From contig CAXYYA010000025.1 of the NCBI GenBank assembly GCA_964293155.1, forward strand, positions 1-54,212: 54,212 nt of DNA, written 5' to 3'. This stretch comes from JAQVEB01 sp028698105. GTDB taxonomy: Bacteria > Bacteroidota > Bacteroidia > Bacteroidales > Dysgonomonadaceae. Position numbers and translations under genes: made by a program. How positions within the stretch are numbered: position 1 is the first letter of the stretch; every line of letters starts with the position of its first letter. Below the pieces are notes generated by a model. The model made no database searches, was not told the DNA's origin, and worked only from the letters and a program-made list of their open reading frames with translations. Of this stretch, positions 16,301 through 23,132 are shown piece by piece.

Positions 16301-16411
16301 AAGTGTCTTACCCAACCGTTTTGCGAGCGTTGAATCGGTTTCAACGGCTTGTCCGAAGAAACGGGGAACAACGCACAAAAACAAAAGTGTAAATAAAATG
16401 CTTTTTCTCAT
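13385..16411 (-). CDS. Large exported amidase-like protein with golvesin/xanthan-lyase-type and Fn3 domains
   Basis: A 1008-residue exported protein; start 16411 gives the signal peptide MRKSILFTLLFLCVVPRFFG. Visible parts in order: an N-terminal region containing HIALWQSHGYYYE; a golvesin C-terminal-like beta domain (ATWTPDIPESGRYGVYVSYQ through TADAVKIGGG); an amidase-like core with DLAFAFHTDAG and VPTMLLELLSHQN, resembling N-acetylmuramoyl-L-alanine amidase_3 metal and Glu motifs; a fibronectin III-like segment (VRLNWNETP); and a C-terminal region of about 300 residues with no call. The likely role is periplasmic PG amidase, in keeping with the neighbouring salvage genes, but the amidase assignment rests on short motifs. 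It lies 73 bp downstream of folA. Confidence 0.72.
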   Translation of the reverse strand: MRKSILFTLLFLCVVPRFFGQAVETDSTLAKRLGKTLTSIYRQEFRAGQVSVDSIAVNDRKKSIEFHTNLSLSYLPMRESTIRQIYDSVRFYLPAAQKKYRIGVLSDGQEISNLIPNFYRDKYKDKNRMISQKVKIPLVSDISTPVNSFDKGLTNNHIALWQSHGYYYEQKLGRWEWQRARIFETVEDLYTQSYVLPFLVPMLENAGANVLLPRERDYNKHEIIVDNDGNSGYAETNGNERWQRTDSAGFANPKKMYFDGENPFRMGTARQTKTVSRGEESIATWTPDIPESGRYGVYVSYQTVRNSTDDALYSVYHAGGETDFRVNQQMGGGTWIFLGYFDFEKGENHRITLSNKSKRAGKIVTADAVKIGGGMGNIARMPNTEGFEKENTKSSETAVDKQKITSKIEYKPEVSGYPRYAEGARYWEQWAGVPDSVYNRTEGRNDYTDDYASRGYWVNWLAGGSSALPKAEGLHIPVDLAFAFHTDAGTFWGDTIVGTLGIYMTHHNNEKFENGRSRWASRDLTELIMNEITDDIRRDFEPDWTRRHLWNRSYAEARVPNVPTMLLELLSHQNFADMRYGLDPTFRFTVSRAIYKGMLKFIASQYNRPYMVQPLPVKDFSAKFVGDTQVRLNWNETPDRAEPSAKPTKYIVYTRINGGGFDNGVLVNTNSHMMNIEKDKIYSFKIEAVNDGGKSFPSEILSVCRKSDEQGEVLIVNGFTRVSAPFSFTASSDSLAGFAGSVDNGVPYISEHHFIGQQNEFRRVIPWMDDDASGFGDSNANYETTEIAGNTFDYPYLHGQSFAEAGYSFVSCAVSAVENGSVNLSDYKTVDWILGKQREWSVARGAMPAKYKTFSPAQQQAIADFCNKDGNIIVSGAFVGTDLWDNPNATKADKDWAQNTLKFKWRNNNGAVAGKIKAVPSPFASITGNYEYFNELNSESYVVEHPDAIEPVGENAFTVFRYSENNLSAGTFYKGEKYNTCILGFPIESVKKQKMRNELVRQVLEAME

Positions 16412-16484
16412 ATTTGATTTATTATGGAACAAACGAATTTTAATTCGCTAAGTGTTTAAAAAGTGATTTGGAAATCGCTTCTTC

Positions 16485-16991
16485 CTATTTTTTTCGCTCA
16501 TACACCAAAAACGTATAATCATGAGCATGTTTCTCATCGGCTTTGTGCTTTTCTTGCTGCGTTAACAGCCATTCCGAAGATTTAATTTCGGGAAAGAATG
16601 TGTCGGCTCCCTCAAACTGATGGTGAATGCGCGTGATATACAACCGGTCTGCAAATTCGAAAGCTGTTTTATAGACCTGTCCGCCGCCAATGAAGAACAC
16701 TTCCTGTTCGCCTTCGCAATGCCGCAAAGCGTCTTCGATGGAGTAAGCCATGATGCAACCGGGAAAACGCACGTCTTTATCGAACGTGAGCACGATATTC
16801 TTGCGATTCGGAAGCGCGCCGTTCGGCAACGACTCGAAGGTGCGTTGCCCCATGATCACGGTATGGCCCTTGGTTACTTTCTTGAAATACTTCAGGTCGT
16901 TGGGTAAATGGCAGAGCAACTCGTTGTTTTTGCCTATGGCGTAGTTTTCGTCCGTTGCAACTATAATTGAAATTGTTTTAGGCTGTTTCAT
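16485..16991 (-). CDS. folA: Dihydrofolate reductase
   Basis: A 168-residue DHFR reducing dihydrofolate to tetrahydrofolate with NADPH. Motifs: IIVATDENYAIGKNNELLCH, the catalytic acid in LPNDLKYFK, the NADPH loop GHTVIMGQRTFESLP, and FFIGGGQVYKTA. The start overlaps the 3' end of the upstream BASS transporter by 14 bp, and thyA is upstream again, so thyA, transporter and folA look like one operon. Together thyA and folA close the thymidylate cycle. Confidence 0.96.
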   Translation of the reverse strand: MKQPKTISIIVATDENYAIGKNNELLCHLPNDLKYFKKVTKGHTVIMGQRTFESLPNGALPNRKNIVLTFDKDVRFPGCIMAYSIEDALRHCEGEQEVFFIGGGQVYKTAFEFADRLYITRIHHQFEGADTFFPEIKSSEWLLTQQEKHKADEKHAHDYTFLVYERKK

Positions 16992-17853
16992 ATTGTTTTT
17001 TTCGTTTGAACAAATATTTTCCGATGTAGGTGAGCAGGATAACGTTCATCATCAACGCGTAAATAATGGCAGGAACGGCTATCTGGTTGTTATTGAATAC
17101 GAAAGGACTGCTTGCTACAGCAATGGCTTGCGCTGCGTTTTGCATGCCCACTTCGATAACAATGGTTTTTCGTTGTTTTGATCCCAATCCCGAAACAATG
17201 GCCAACAGGGTGCCCAGGCCCATAGCTGCCAATATCATAATGGTGATGATGAGCGTGAGCGACGAAAAGTTTTCCATAATCGTTTCACGATTAGCGATAA
17301 AGAAAACGGTGGCCAGCAACAACAGCGCGGGAAAAGCGGCTTTATCGAGAATCTTTTTTGCCTTGGCGGCAAATTTCGGCCTGAGTTTTTTCACGATCAT
17401 TCCAAGGGCGATGGGCAACAGCACCAGCACGATGTTTTGCATGAAAAGTTTTCCCACCGGCAACTGAATATGGCTTACAGCCTCGAACCCGGAAATATTC
17501 ATCACGTACATCATAATGGGCGGAATAGTGAAAATGGTGATCACGCTGCTTAGCGCCGTAAGCGTTACGGAAAGTGTAACATCGCCTTTGGCGATCAACG
17601 AAAAGATGTTGGAAGAACTGCCGCCTGGCGAACAGGCGATCAAAACCAACCCGACAAACAGGTAAGGAGCCGGGTTAAAAATTTTTCCCAACGCGATAGC
17701 GATGAGCGGTAAAATGATAATTTGCGCCACAAGCCCAATCCATACGGCTTTGGGATGTTTGGCCAGCGCAGTTACATCTTTTAACTTAAACTCAAGCCCA
17801 AGGTCGAACATCAGGATGAGGAGGATGGGCAATACAATTAATACGGGGTTCAT
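16978..17853 (-). CDS. Bile acid:sodium symporter (BASS/SBF) family transporter
   Basis: A 291-residue integral membrane protein with 9-10 segments. BASS signatures are GLEFKLKDVTALAKHPKAV, the crossing motif ACSPGGSSSNIFSLIAKGDV and VEVGMQNAAQAIAVA. Bacterial relatives move pantoate, keto acids, bile acids or other organic anions with sodium. It is placed between thyA (57 bp upstream) and folA (14 bp overlap). The overlap implies translational coupling to folA, so a folate-pathway anion (pterin, p-aminobenzoate or pantoate) is a possible substrate; that is inference from context only. Confidence 0.88.
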   Translation of the reverse strand: MNPVLIVLPILLILMFDLGLEFKLKDVTALAKHPKAVWIGLVAQIIILPLIAIALGKIFNPAPYLFVGLVLIACSPGGSSSNIFSLIAKGDVTLSVTLTALSSVITIFTIPPIMMYVMNISGFEAVSHIQLPVGKLFMQNIVLVLLPIALGMIVKKLRPKFAAKAKKILDKAAFPALLLLATVFFIANRETIMENFSSLTLIITIMILAAMGLGTLLAIVSGLGSKQRKTIVIEVGMQNAAQAIAVASSPFVFNNNQIAVPAIIYALMMNVILLTYIGKYLFKRKKQYETA

Positions 17854-17910
17854 GTTTTATGCGTGATTTGGGAGACGATGGCTTCGTCTTTGTGATAAGT
17901 GATTGGGAAT

Positions 17911-18705
17911 TTACACCGCTACCTCGCCTTTGATGTGTGGATAGGGATCGTAACCCGTCAATTCAAAATCTTCGAATTTAAACGAGAAAATATCTTTTAC
18001 ATCGGGGTTAATTTTCATTCGCGGCAACGGGCGCGGTTCGCGCGTGAGTTGCAGTTGCACCTGCTCCAGATGGTTCAGGTAAATGTGTGCATCGCCCAGC
18101 GTGTGCACGAAATCGCCTTCCTGCAGGCCGGTAACCTGCGCCATCATTTTCAGCAACAACGCGTAGGAAGCAATGTTGAACGGCACGCCCAGAAAAATAT
18201 CGGCGCTGCGTTGATAGAGTTGCAGGCTCAGTTTGCCTTCGGCAACGTAAAACTGGAAGAACGCATGGCAGGGTGGCAGGTTCATATTCGGGAGATCGGC
18301 CACATTCCACGAACTGACGATGATGCGGCGGCTGTCCGGATTATTTTTGATAGTATTCACCACCTGCGACACCTGATCAATGTGGCCTCCGTTGTAATCG
18401 GGCCACGAGCGCCATTGGTAGCCGTAAATATGCCCCAGATCGCCATTTTCGTCCGCCCATTCGTTCCAGATGCGCACACCGTTGTCTTGCAGGTATTTCA
18501 CGTTGGTATCGCCGTTCAAAAACCAAAGGAGTTCGTGTATGATTGATTTTAAATGTAATTTTTTTGTTGTCAGCACCGGAAATCCGTTGCTGAGGTCATA
18601 TCGGCTCTGATGTCCGAAAACGCTGATGGTTCCCGTGCCGGTACGGTCTTCTTTGCGCACGCCTTCATCCAGCACGCGGTGAAGTAAATTCAAATATTGT
18701 TTCAT
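17911..18705 (-). CDS. thyA: Thymidylate synthase
   Basis: A 264-residue ThyA, the same length as the E. coli enzyme. It methylates dUMP with methylene-THF, giving dTMP and dihydrofolate. The nucleophile Cys146 is in NLPPCHAFFQFYV; QLYQRSADIFLGVPFNIAS binds substrate, and RIIVSSWNVADLPNM is the dUMP-phosphate region. It is the first gene of the thyA-BASS-folA set. A minus-strand TACTTTTG box (18777-18784) lies 72 bp upstream. Confidence 0.98.
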   Translation of the reverse strand: MKQYLNLLHRVLDEGVRKEDRTGTGTISVFGHQSRYDLSNGFPVLTTKKLHLKSIIHELLWFLNGDTNVKYLQDNGVRIWNEWADENGDLGHIYGYQWRSWPDYNGGHIDQVSQVVNTIKNNPDSRRIIVSSWNVADLPNMNLPPCHAFFQFYVAEGKLSLQLYQRSADIFLGVPFNIASYALLLKMMAQVTGLQEGDFVHTLGDAHIYLNHLEQVQLQLTREPRPLPRMKINPDVKDIFSFKFEDFELTGYDPYPHIKGEVAV

Positions 18706-18776
18706 TTTCTTTTGCTTAGCGCGGAGAGCTAAGAGCTTAGGGTTTGTTTGCCTGTCCGCTTGTTTACTTATGAAAA

Positions 18777-18784
18777 CAAAAGTA
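18777..18784 (-). promoter_or_regulatory. Bacteroidetes -7 box for the thyA operon
   Basis: TACTTTTG on the minus strand matches TAnnTTTG. No well-spaced -33 TTTG was found. Confidence 0.5.
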
Positions 18785-18881
18785 CGATATTTTTCTCAAT
18801 TTCCGTAAACAAAACAGTGGGGTTATTTTCCACATTCGTTTTTTTTGAAAACTAAATAGATGTTCGTTTGTTTAAAAAGCA

Positions 18882-18889
18882 TATCTTTG
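18882..18889 (+). promoter_or_regulatory. Bacteroidetes -7 box for the DUF937 gene
   Basis: TATCTTTG, 24 bp before the start codon at 18914. Confidence 0.55.
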
Positions 18890-18913
18890 AAAAACTTTTA
18901 AAACATTTGCAAC

Positions 18914-19519
18914 ATGGATCTTTCAGATTTATTAAACAGCCCTATCGGGCAAACCGTGGTACGTAACGTAGCCGGACAATTGGGGATGAATGAAAATCAG
19001 GCGTCGAGCGCCGTAAATATGGCTATTCCGTTTATTTTGGCCGGATTGACCAAAAACGCACAATCGGCTCAGGGAGCCGAAAGCCTGAATAACGCATTGG
19101 AATCGAAACACGACGGTTCTTTGCTGGATAACCTTACGGGTATGCTCCAGAACAATTCGCAAGCCATGCAACAGGATGGCGACGGTATTTTGGGACACAT
19201 TTTCGGAGGAAACAAACCGGCTGTTGAACAGGGAATTTCGCAGAAAACCGGTCTGAGCCTGAATAAAATAGGGCCGCTGTTGGCGATATTGGCGCCCATT
19301 GTGATGGCATATATCGGGAAACAAAAACGGCAGACCAACACCGGAGCCGGAGGCTTAGGCGATTTGCTGGGAAGCATTCTCGGCGGTGGCGGCGCACAAC
19401 CGCAGGCGCAACAACGCGGCGGCGGCTTGATGGACATCCTTGGCGGATTTCTTGATAAGGACGGCGACGGCAATCCGCTCGACGATATCTTAGGCGGATT
19501 CCTTGGTGGAAGGAGATAA
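18914..19519 (+). CDS. DUF937 domain protein (YidB-like)
   Basis: A 201-residue cytoplasmic-looking protein of the DUF937/YidB group, function unknown. The N-terminal helical domain LSDLLNSPIGQTVVRNVAG and SAVNMAIPFILAGLTKNA is the family core. The C-terminal 80 residues are low-complexity Gly-rich (LGDLLGSILGGGGAQPQAQQ) and end in repeated D-K-D-G-D-G-N and DDILGGFLGG, the first resembling a calcium-binding loop. It has its own promoter box and a strong terminator, so it is a single-gene unit. Confidence 0.85.
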   Translation: MDLSDLLNSPIGQTVVRNVAGQLGMNENQASSAVNMAIPFILAGLTKNAQSAQGAESLNNALESKHDGSLLDNLTGMLQNNSQAMQQDGDGILGHIFGGNKPAVEQGISQKTGLSLNKIGPLLAILAPIVMAYIGKQKRQTNTGAGGLGDLLGSILGGGGAQPQAQQRGGGLMDILGGFLDKDGDGNPLDDILGGFLGGRR

Positions 19520-19539
19520 CGCTAGATAAAATTTTTCTT

Positions 19540-19563
19540 AAGCCCGTCTAACGGGCTTTTTTT
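19540..19563 (+). terminator. Rho-independent terminator after DUF937
   Basis: Stem AGCCCGT/ACGGGCT with loop CTA, followed by seven T. Confidence 0.9.
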
Positions 19564-19671
19564 ATTCCACGGATTTTATCGTAACATTTGTTGATTAGTT
19601 TAAACCAAAATCATGTTCAAATGTCTTATCTCTATAGCAATAAAATTAAAAACTTTTAAAACCATACGAAT

Positions 19672-20154
19672 ATGAAAAGAAAATTATTCACCTCAATTTT
19701 TGCCGGAATCCTATTCTTAGGAATGGCTTTTACAGGAGCTTCCTGTTCTTCCGATCCAACAGGAGCCGAAGGCTTACACATGCTCACCCGCAGTATAACG
19801 ATAGATAAAAACGCCTGGCAATGGGATGCTGCTCACGGCAGGTATTACGCCGTAGCCGATCTCCCGGAACTCACGAACGATATTTATGAATACGGAGACC
19901 TTGACGGTTACGTATATATTCTTGAAGATGAGGCCACCGGTGAGGTTTTGAAGCCTCTGCCTTACATATATACTTACGAGGAAACGGCAAGTGATGGCAG
20001 TCCCATTATTTATAGTGAGACCATTAGTTGTGATTTTCAATCAAATCCCGGTACGGTAGCTTTTTACATTCAGGACTCGGATCGTGCACGCGTTGATGAA
20101 TATTTACAAACACATTATTTTAGGGTTGTACTCACATGGAATGGGGCCTATTAA
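19672..20154 (+). CDS. Paralogous lipoprotein 1 of a tandem triad
   Basis: A 160-residue lipoprotein (signal ending TGASCSSD). After a short linker the whole mature protein is one domain: ITIDKNAWQWDAAHGRYYAV, DLPELTNDIYEYG, GYVYILEDEATGEVLKPLPY, TISCDFQSNPGTVAFYIQDSD and a final FRVVLTW. The same domain forms the C-termini of the next two genes, so this is the minimal member with no helical stalk. I do not recognise the family. The conserved Trp-containing strand, Cys and C-terminal strand suggest a compact beta domain. It is followed by its own terminator. Confidence 0.82.
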   Translation: MKRKLFTSIFAGILFLGMAFTGASCSSDPTGAEGLHMLTRSITIDKNAWQWDAAHGRYYAVADLPELTNDIYEYGDLDGYVYILEDEATGEVLKPLPYIYTYEETASDGSPIIYSETISCDFQSNPGTVAFYIQDSDRARVDEYLQTHYFRVVLTWNGAY

Positions 20155-20193
20155 TAAAAATAAGAAATATTCGATTGTAGATGTATAATGTTA

Positions 20194-20223
20194 AAAATCG
20201 GTGATATTTTCACCGATTTTTTT
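20194..20223 (+). terminator. Rho-independent terminator after lipoprotein 1
   Basis: Stem AAATCGGTG/CACCGATTT followed by a T-run. Confidence 0.88.
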
Positions 20224-20264
20224 GTTAAACGGATAATTTTAAGTGTGATTCCCAAATTTTTGCG

Positions 20265-20272
20265 TACTTTTG
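20265..20272 (+). promoter_or_regulatory. Bacteroidetes -7 box for lipoprotein 2
   Basis: TACTTTTG, 31 bp before the start codon at 20304. Confidence 0.5.
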
Positions 20273-20303
20273 AATTATAAATTAATTTTTTAAAATTAAA
20301 CAG

Positions 20304-20834
20304 ATGAGAAGTACAAGGTTTGTTTATTCGTTATTCGGAATATTGTTTCTTTTTGTTGGTGTGTTATCATCTTGTTCCCAGAGACAAGATTACCTTGACG
20401 AGTATCAGATAAGACAAATGATTTTGGAAGAGATTCAAAAGAACAACGAAAATTTGGAATTTACGCAGTGGAAAATTGTAAATATTACTGTGAATAAAAC
20501 CGATTGGAATTGGAACGAGACTGCGTCTCAGTGGGAAGCTGTTTATGATCTTCCGGAACTAACGGAATTAATTTACGAGAACGGAGCTGAACTCGGATAT
20601 GTATTTATCGGTACACAAGGACAGGATGAAGTCCAGAAGTTGTTGCCTTATGTAAATACCTATTCTGCAGGCAATGATGCCAATGGTAATCCGATTTACT
20701 TTACTGAAACCATCAGTTGCGATTATCAACTCGGAAATCCAAGTACGGTAGCCTTTTTTATTAAATCATCCGATTTATTTAAAGATATGGATGCACCGCA
20801 AACGTATAATTTTCGTATCGTACTTGTTTGGTAG
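20304..20834 (+). CDS. Paralogous lipoprotein 2 of a tandem triad
   Basis: A 176-residue lipoprotein (signal ending VLSSCSQRQ). A single short helical module, DEYQIRQMILEEIQKNNENL, links the lipid anchor to the shared C-terminal domain (VNKTDWNWNETASQWEAVYD, DLPELTELIYENG, GYVFIGTQGQDEVQKLLPY, TISCDYQLGNPSTVAFFIKS, FRIVLVW). It is closer to lipoprotein 3 than to 1 in the domain. It has its own promoter box and terminator, so the three genes are separate transcription units that arose by duplication. Confidence 0.82.
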   Translation: MRSTRFVYSLFGILFLFVGVLSSCSQRQDYLDEYQIRQMILEEIQKNNENLEFTQWKIVNITVNKTDWNWNETASQWEAVYDLPELTELIYENGAELGYVFIGTQGQDEVQKLLPYVNTYSAGNDANGNPIYFTETISCDYQLGNPSTVAFFIKSSDLFKDMDAPQTYNFRIVLVW

Positions 20835-20861
20835 ATGGATTTTCCGTTTTAGAAAGCTACA

Positions 20862-20899
20862 AACCGATGAACTTTTAACAATTTTCATCGGTTTTTTTT
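20862..20899 (+). terminator. Rho-independent terminator after lipoprotein 2
   Basis: Stem AACCGATGAA/TTCATCGGTT followed by a T-run. Confidence 0.9.
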
Positions 20900-20930
20900 G
20901 CCCTTTTGTGGCAATAAATCCCTATATTTG
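20897..20930 (+). promoter_or_regulatory. Promoter of lipoprotein 3
   Basis: TTTG at 20897-20900, 22 bp spacer, TATATTTG at 20923-20930. The -33 box overlaps the T-run of the preceding terminator. Confidence 0.6.
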
Positions 20931-20958
20931 GGGAACTGAATTTTTAAATACTAAAAAC

Positions 20959-21675
20959 ATGAAAAGAAAACCATTCAAAAAAATCTTTTTTGTTCTTGCT
21001 GCTGTTGTGTTATTGACCGGTTACTACGGATGCGCGCCCAGCGAAGATTATATTACCGAACAGGAGGTAAGAGTGATCATCCGCGAGGAGCTTCGGAATT
21101 TCATGACAGAAGACCAGATACGGCAACTGATCAACAACTCCATTACGCCATCCGTGAGCGAAGACAGGGTAAAACAAATTATTGCGGAAGAGCTCAAAGA
21201 TTCGCTGACACCTGCACAGATTCAGCAGATCATTGATGCCGTAGGCCCCGGGCTTACCGAGGAGCAGATTCGCCAAATCATTAAAGAAGAAGTGGATAAA
21301 GTGGCAACCGGCTGGGAAGTGATCGGTATCCATGTGAAAAAAGAAGACTGGAAATGGAGCGATGAAACGGAACAATATGAAGTTGTTTTCGATTTGCCCG
21401 AACTTACGGAATTTATCTACGAAAAAGGAGCAGCGCTGGGCTATGTGTTTATTGGGACACAAGGCGTGGATGAAGTGCAAAAACCGCTTCCGTTCGTTTT
21501 TACGTACAAAGAGAAGGATGATAAGGGTGATACCTTTACCTATACCGAAACCGTGAGTTGCGATTTCCAGTTGGGGAATCCGAGTACGGTGGCCTTTTTC
21601 ATTCAGGCTTCCGACCGGTACAGAGCCGATGAAAACCTTGCGGATTACAACTTCAGGGTTGTACTTATTTACTGA
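20959..21675 (+). CDS. Paralogous lipoprotein 3 with expanded helical-repeat stalk
   Basis: A 238-residue lipoprotein; start 20959 (MKRKPFKKIFF) gives a signal ending TGYYGCAPS, while the frame is open further upstream without a signal. Between anchor and C-terminal domain are about 110 residues made of four repeats of a 20-24 residue helix: EQEVRVIIREEL, EDQIRQLINNSI, EDRVKQIIAEEL and EEQIRQIIKEEV, with a fifth variant PAQIQQIIDAV. The C-terminal domain matches lipoproteins 1 and 2. The stalk probably projects the domain from the membrane. Its stop codon abuts the convergent folC stop at TGATCA, with no terminator between. Confidence 0.82.
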   Translation: MKRKPFKKIFFVLAAVVLLTGYYGCAPSEDYITEQEVRVIIREELRNFMTEDQIRQLINNSITPSVSEDRVKQIIAEELKDSLTPAQIQQIIDAVGPGLTEEQIRQIIKEEVDKVATGWEVIGIHVKKEDWKWSDETEQYEVVFDLPELTEFIYEKGAALGYVFIGTQGVDEVQKPLPFVFTYKEKDDKGDTFTYTETVSCDFQLGNPSTVAFFIQASDRYRADENLADYNFRVVLIY

Positions 21676-22962
21676 TCACAGAAACAACGGCAGTGCATCT
21701 GCCACAACAAACGAACTTCCGCCGATGAAAATGAGATCGTTTTCGCCGGCGGTTGTTTTTGCCGCATCAATGGCAAGTGGAACGGTTTCAAACGTTTCTC
21801 CGCGTAGCCCGATGGCTGCCGCTCGCTCCGCGAGCGCTTTTTCGTCCATAGCCCGTTCAACCGATGCTTTGGTGAAGTAATAAACGGCGTTTTTAGGCAG
21901 TAACGAGAGCACGGCATTGATGTCTTTATCGTTCACCATTCCGAAAACGATGTGAAGCTTGTCGTATGTTTCCTGCAGTAGCTGCTCCGCCACATAACGG
22001 ATGCCGTGCGCATTATGCCCCGTATCGCAAATAATTCTCGGTTTTTCCTGCAATACCTGCCACCGTCCCATCAGTCCGGTGAGCGCGATCACGTTCGCGA
22101 ATCCCGAAAAAACCGCTTCCTTCGGGATTTGATAACCGATTTGCTTCAATTCCCCGACGGCCGTGAGCACGGTTTTGGCATTTTTCTCCTGCGCCAGCCC
22201 GCCCAGTTGATTCGGCATATCGGGATAATCATCGCTACTGAAAAGCCAACCTTCGGATGTTTTTACGGAGCGCAGGTTCTCCATGGCGCCTTCGGCGAAA
22301 ATAACGGGTGCGTTCCTCTGCGTGGCCGTTTCCATAAACACCCGGCGTACATCTTCATCCTCAATTTCACCGATGACGACGGGTGTGCGCGGTTTAATGA
22401 TACCGGCTTTCTCGGTAGCGATTTTCGGCAGCGTGTCGCCCAGATACTGCGTGTGTTCCAACCCGATGTTCGTGATCACACTCAGATCGGGTGAAATAAT
22501 ATTGGTACTGTCCAGTCGCCCGCCCAAACCGACTTCGATCACGGCAACATCCACTTTTTGCTCCGCAAAATAAAGAAACGCCATCTCCATCGTGAGTTCA
22601 AAGAATGAAGGCATGACCGGCTCAAAATCATCGCGGTATTTTTTTACAAACTCAACAACGTATTCTTTCGGGATCATTTCGCCGTTCACGCGAATGCGTT
22701 CCCTGAAATCCACCAGATGCGGCGATGTGTACAATCCGGTTTTATAGCCCGATTCCTGCAAAATAGCCGCCAACAGGTGCGATGTGGAACCTTTGCCGTT
22801 GGTTCCGCCCACGTGAATGGTTTTGTAATTCCGGTGCGGGTGATTGAAAATGGCATCGAGCCGAAGGCTGTTATCCAGGCCGGGTTTGTAAGCCAAGTGT
22901 CCGATACGTTGGTATTCGGGCATTTGGGAGTACAAATATTCGAGGGTTTGTTCGTAGGTCAT
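21676..22962 (-). CDS. folC: Bifunctional folylpolyglutamate synthase/dihydrofolate synthase
   Basis: A 428-residue Mur-ligase-fold enzyme that adds Glu to dihydropteroate and to folates. The P-loop is VGGTNGKGSTSHLLAAIL; the family's SPHLVDFRERIRVNGE follows, then IEVGLGGRLDSTNI and ICDTGHNAHG in the ligase C-domain. Start 22962 (MTYEQTLEYLYS) is typical of the family; the upstream Met at 23010 adds an unlikely extension. Its stop abuts the convergent lipoprotein 3 stop. Confidence 0.95.
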   Translation of the reverse strand: MTYEQTLEYLYSQMPEYQRIGHLAYKPGLDNSLRLDAIFNHPHRNYKTIHVGGTNGKGSTSHLLAAILQESGYKTGLYTSPHLVDFRERIRVNGEMIPKEYVVEFVKKYRDDFEPVMPSFFELTMEMAFLYFAEQKVDVAVIEVGLGGRLDSTNIISPDLSVITNIGLEHTQYLGDTLPKIATEKAGIIKPRTPVVIGEIEDEDVRRVFMETATQRNAPVIFAEGAMENLRSVKTSEGWLFSSDDYPDMPNQLGGLAQEKNAKTVLTAVGELKQIGYQIPKEAVFSGFANVIALTGLMGRWQVLQEKPRIICDTGHNAHGIRYVAEQLLQETYDKLHIVFGMVNDKDINAVLSLLPKNAVYYFTKASVERAMDEKALAERAAAIGLRGETFETVPLAIDAAKTTAGENDLIFIGGSSFVVADALPLFL

Positions 22963-23038
22963 TTTAATGTACGAATTAATCAATATGCAAATGTGCCAAT
23001 TTTTTTGCATTTTGCAGGGAAAAGTTTGACAAATTTAT

Positions 23039-23101
23039 AGCTAAAAATGCACTCATTGAGTGCATTTTTAGCTGTTTTTTGCACTATCGTAGTGCATTTT
23101 T
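23039..23101. terminator. Double hairpin between the M49 peptidase and folC
   Basis: A 16 bp perfect stem (AGCTAAAAATGCACTC and its inverse, loop ATT, 23039-23073), then GCACTA-TCG-TAGTGC (23081-23095) followed by T-run. Both hairpins share GCACT(A/C). Termination could work in both directions; for the minus-strand peptidase the A-runs give a T-tail. Confidence 0.6.
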
Positions 23102-23132
23102 CAAAACTCGTAACTCGTAACCCGAAACTCGT

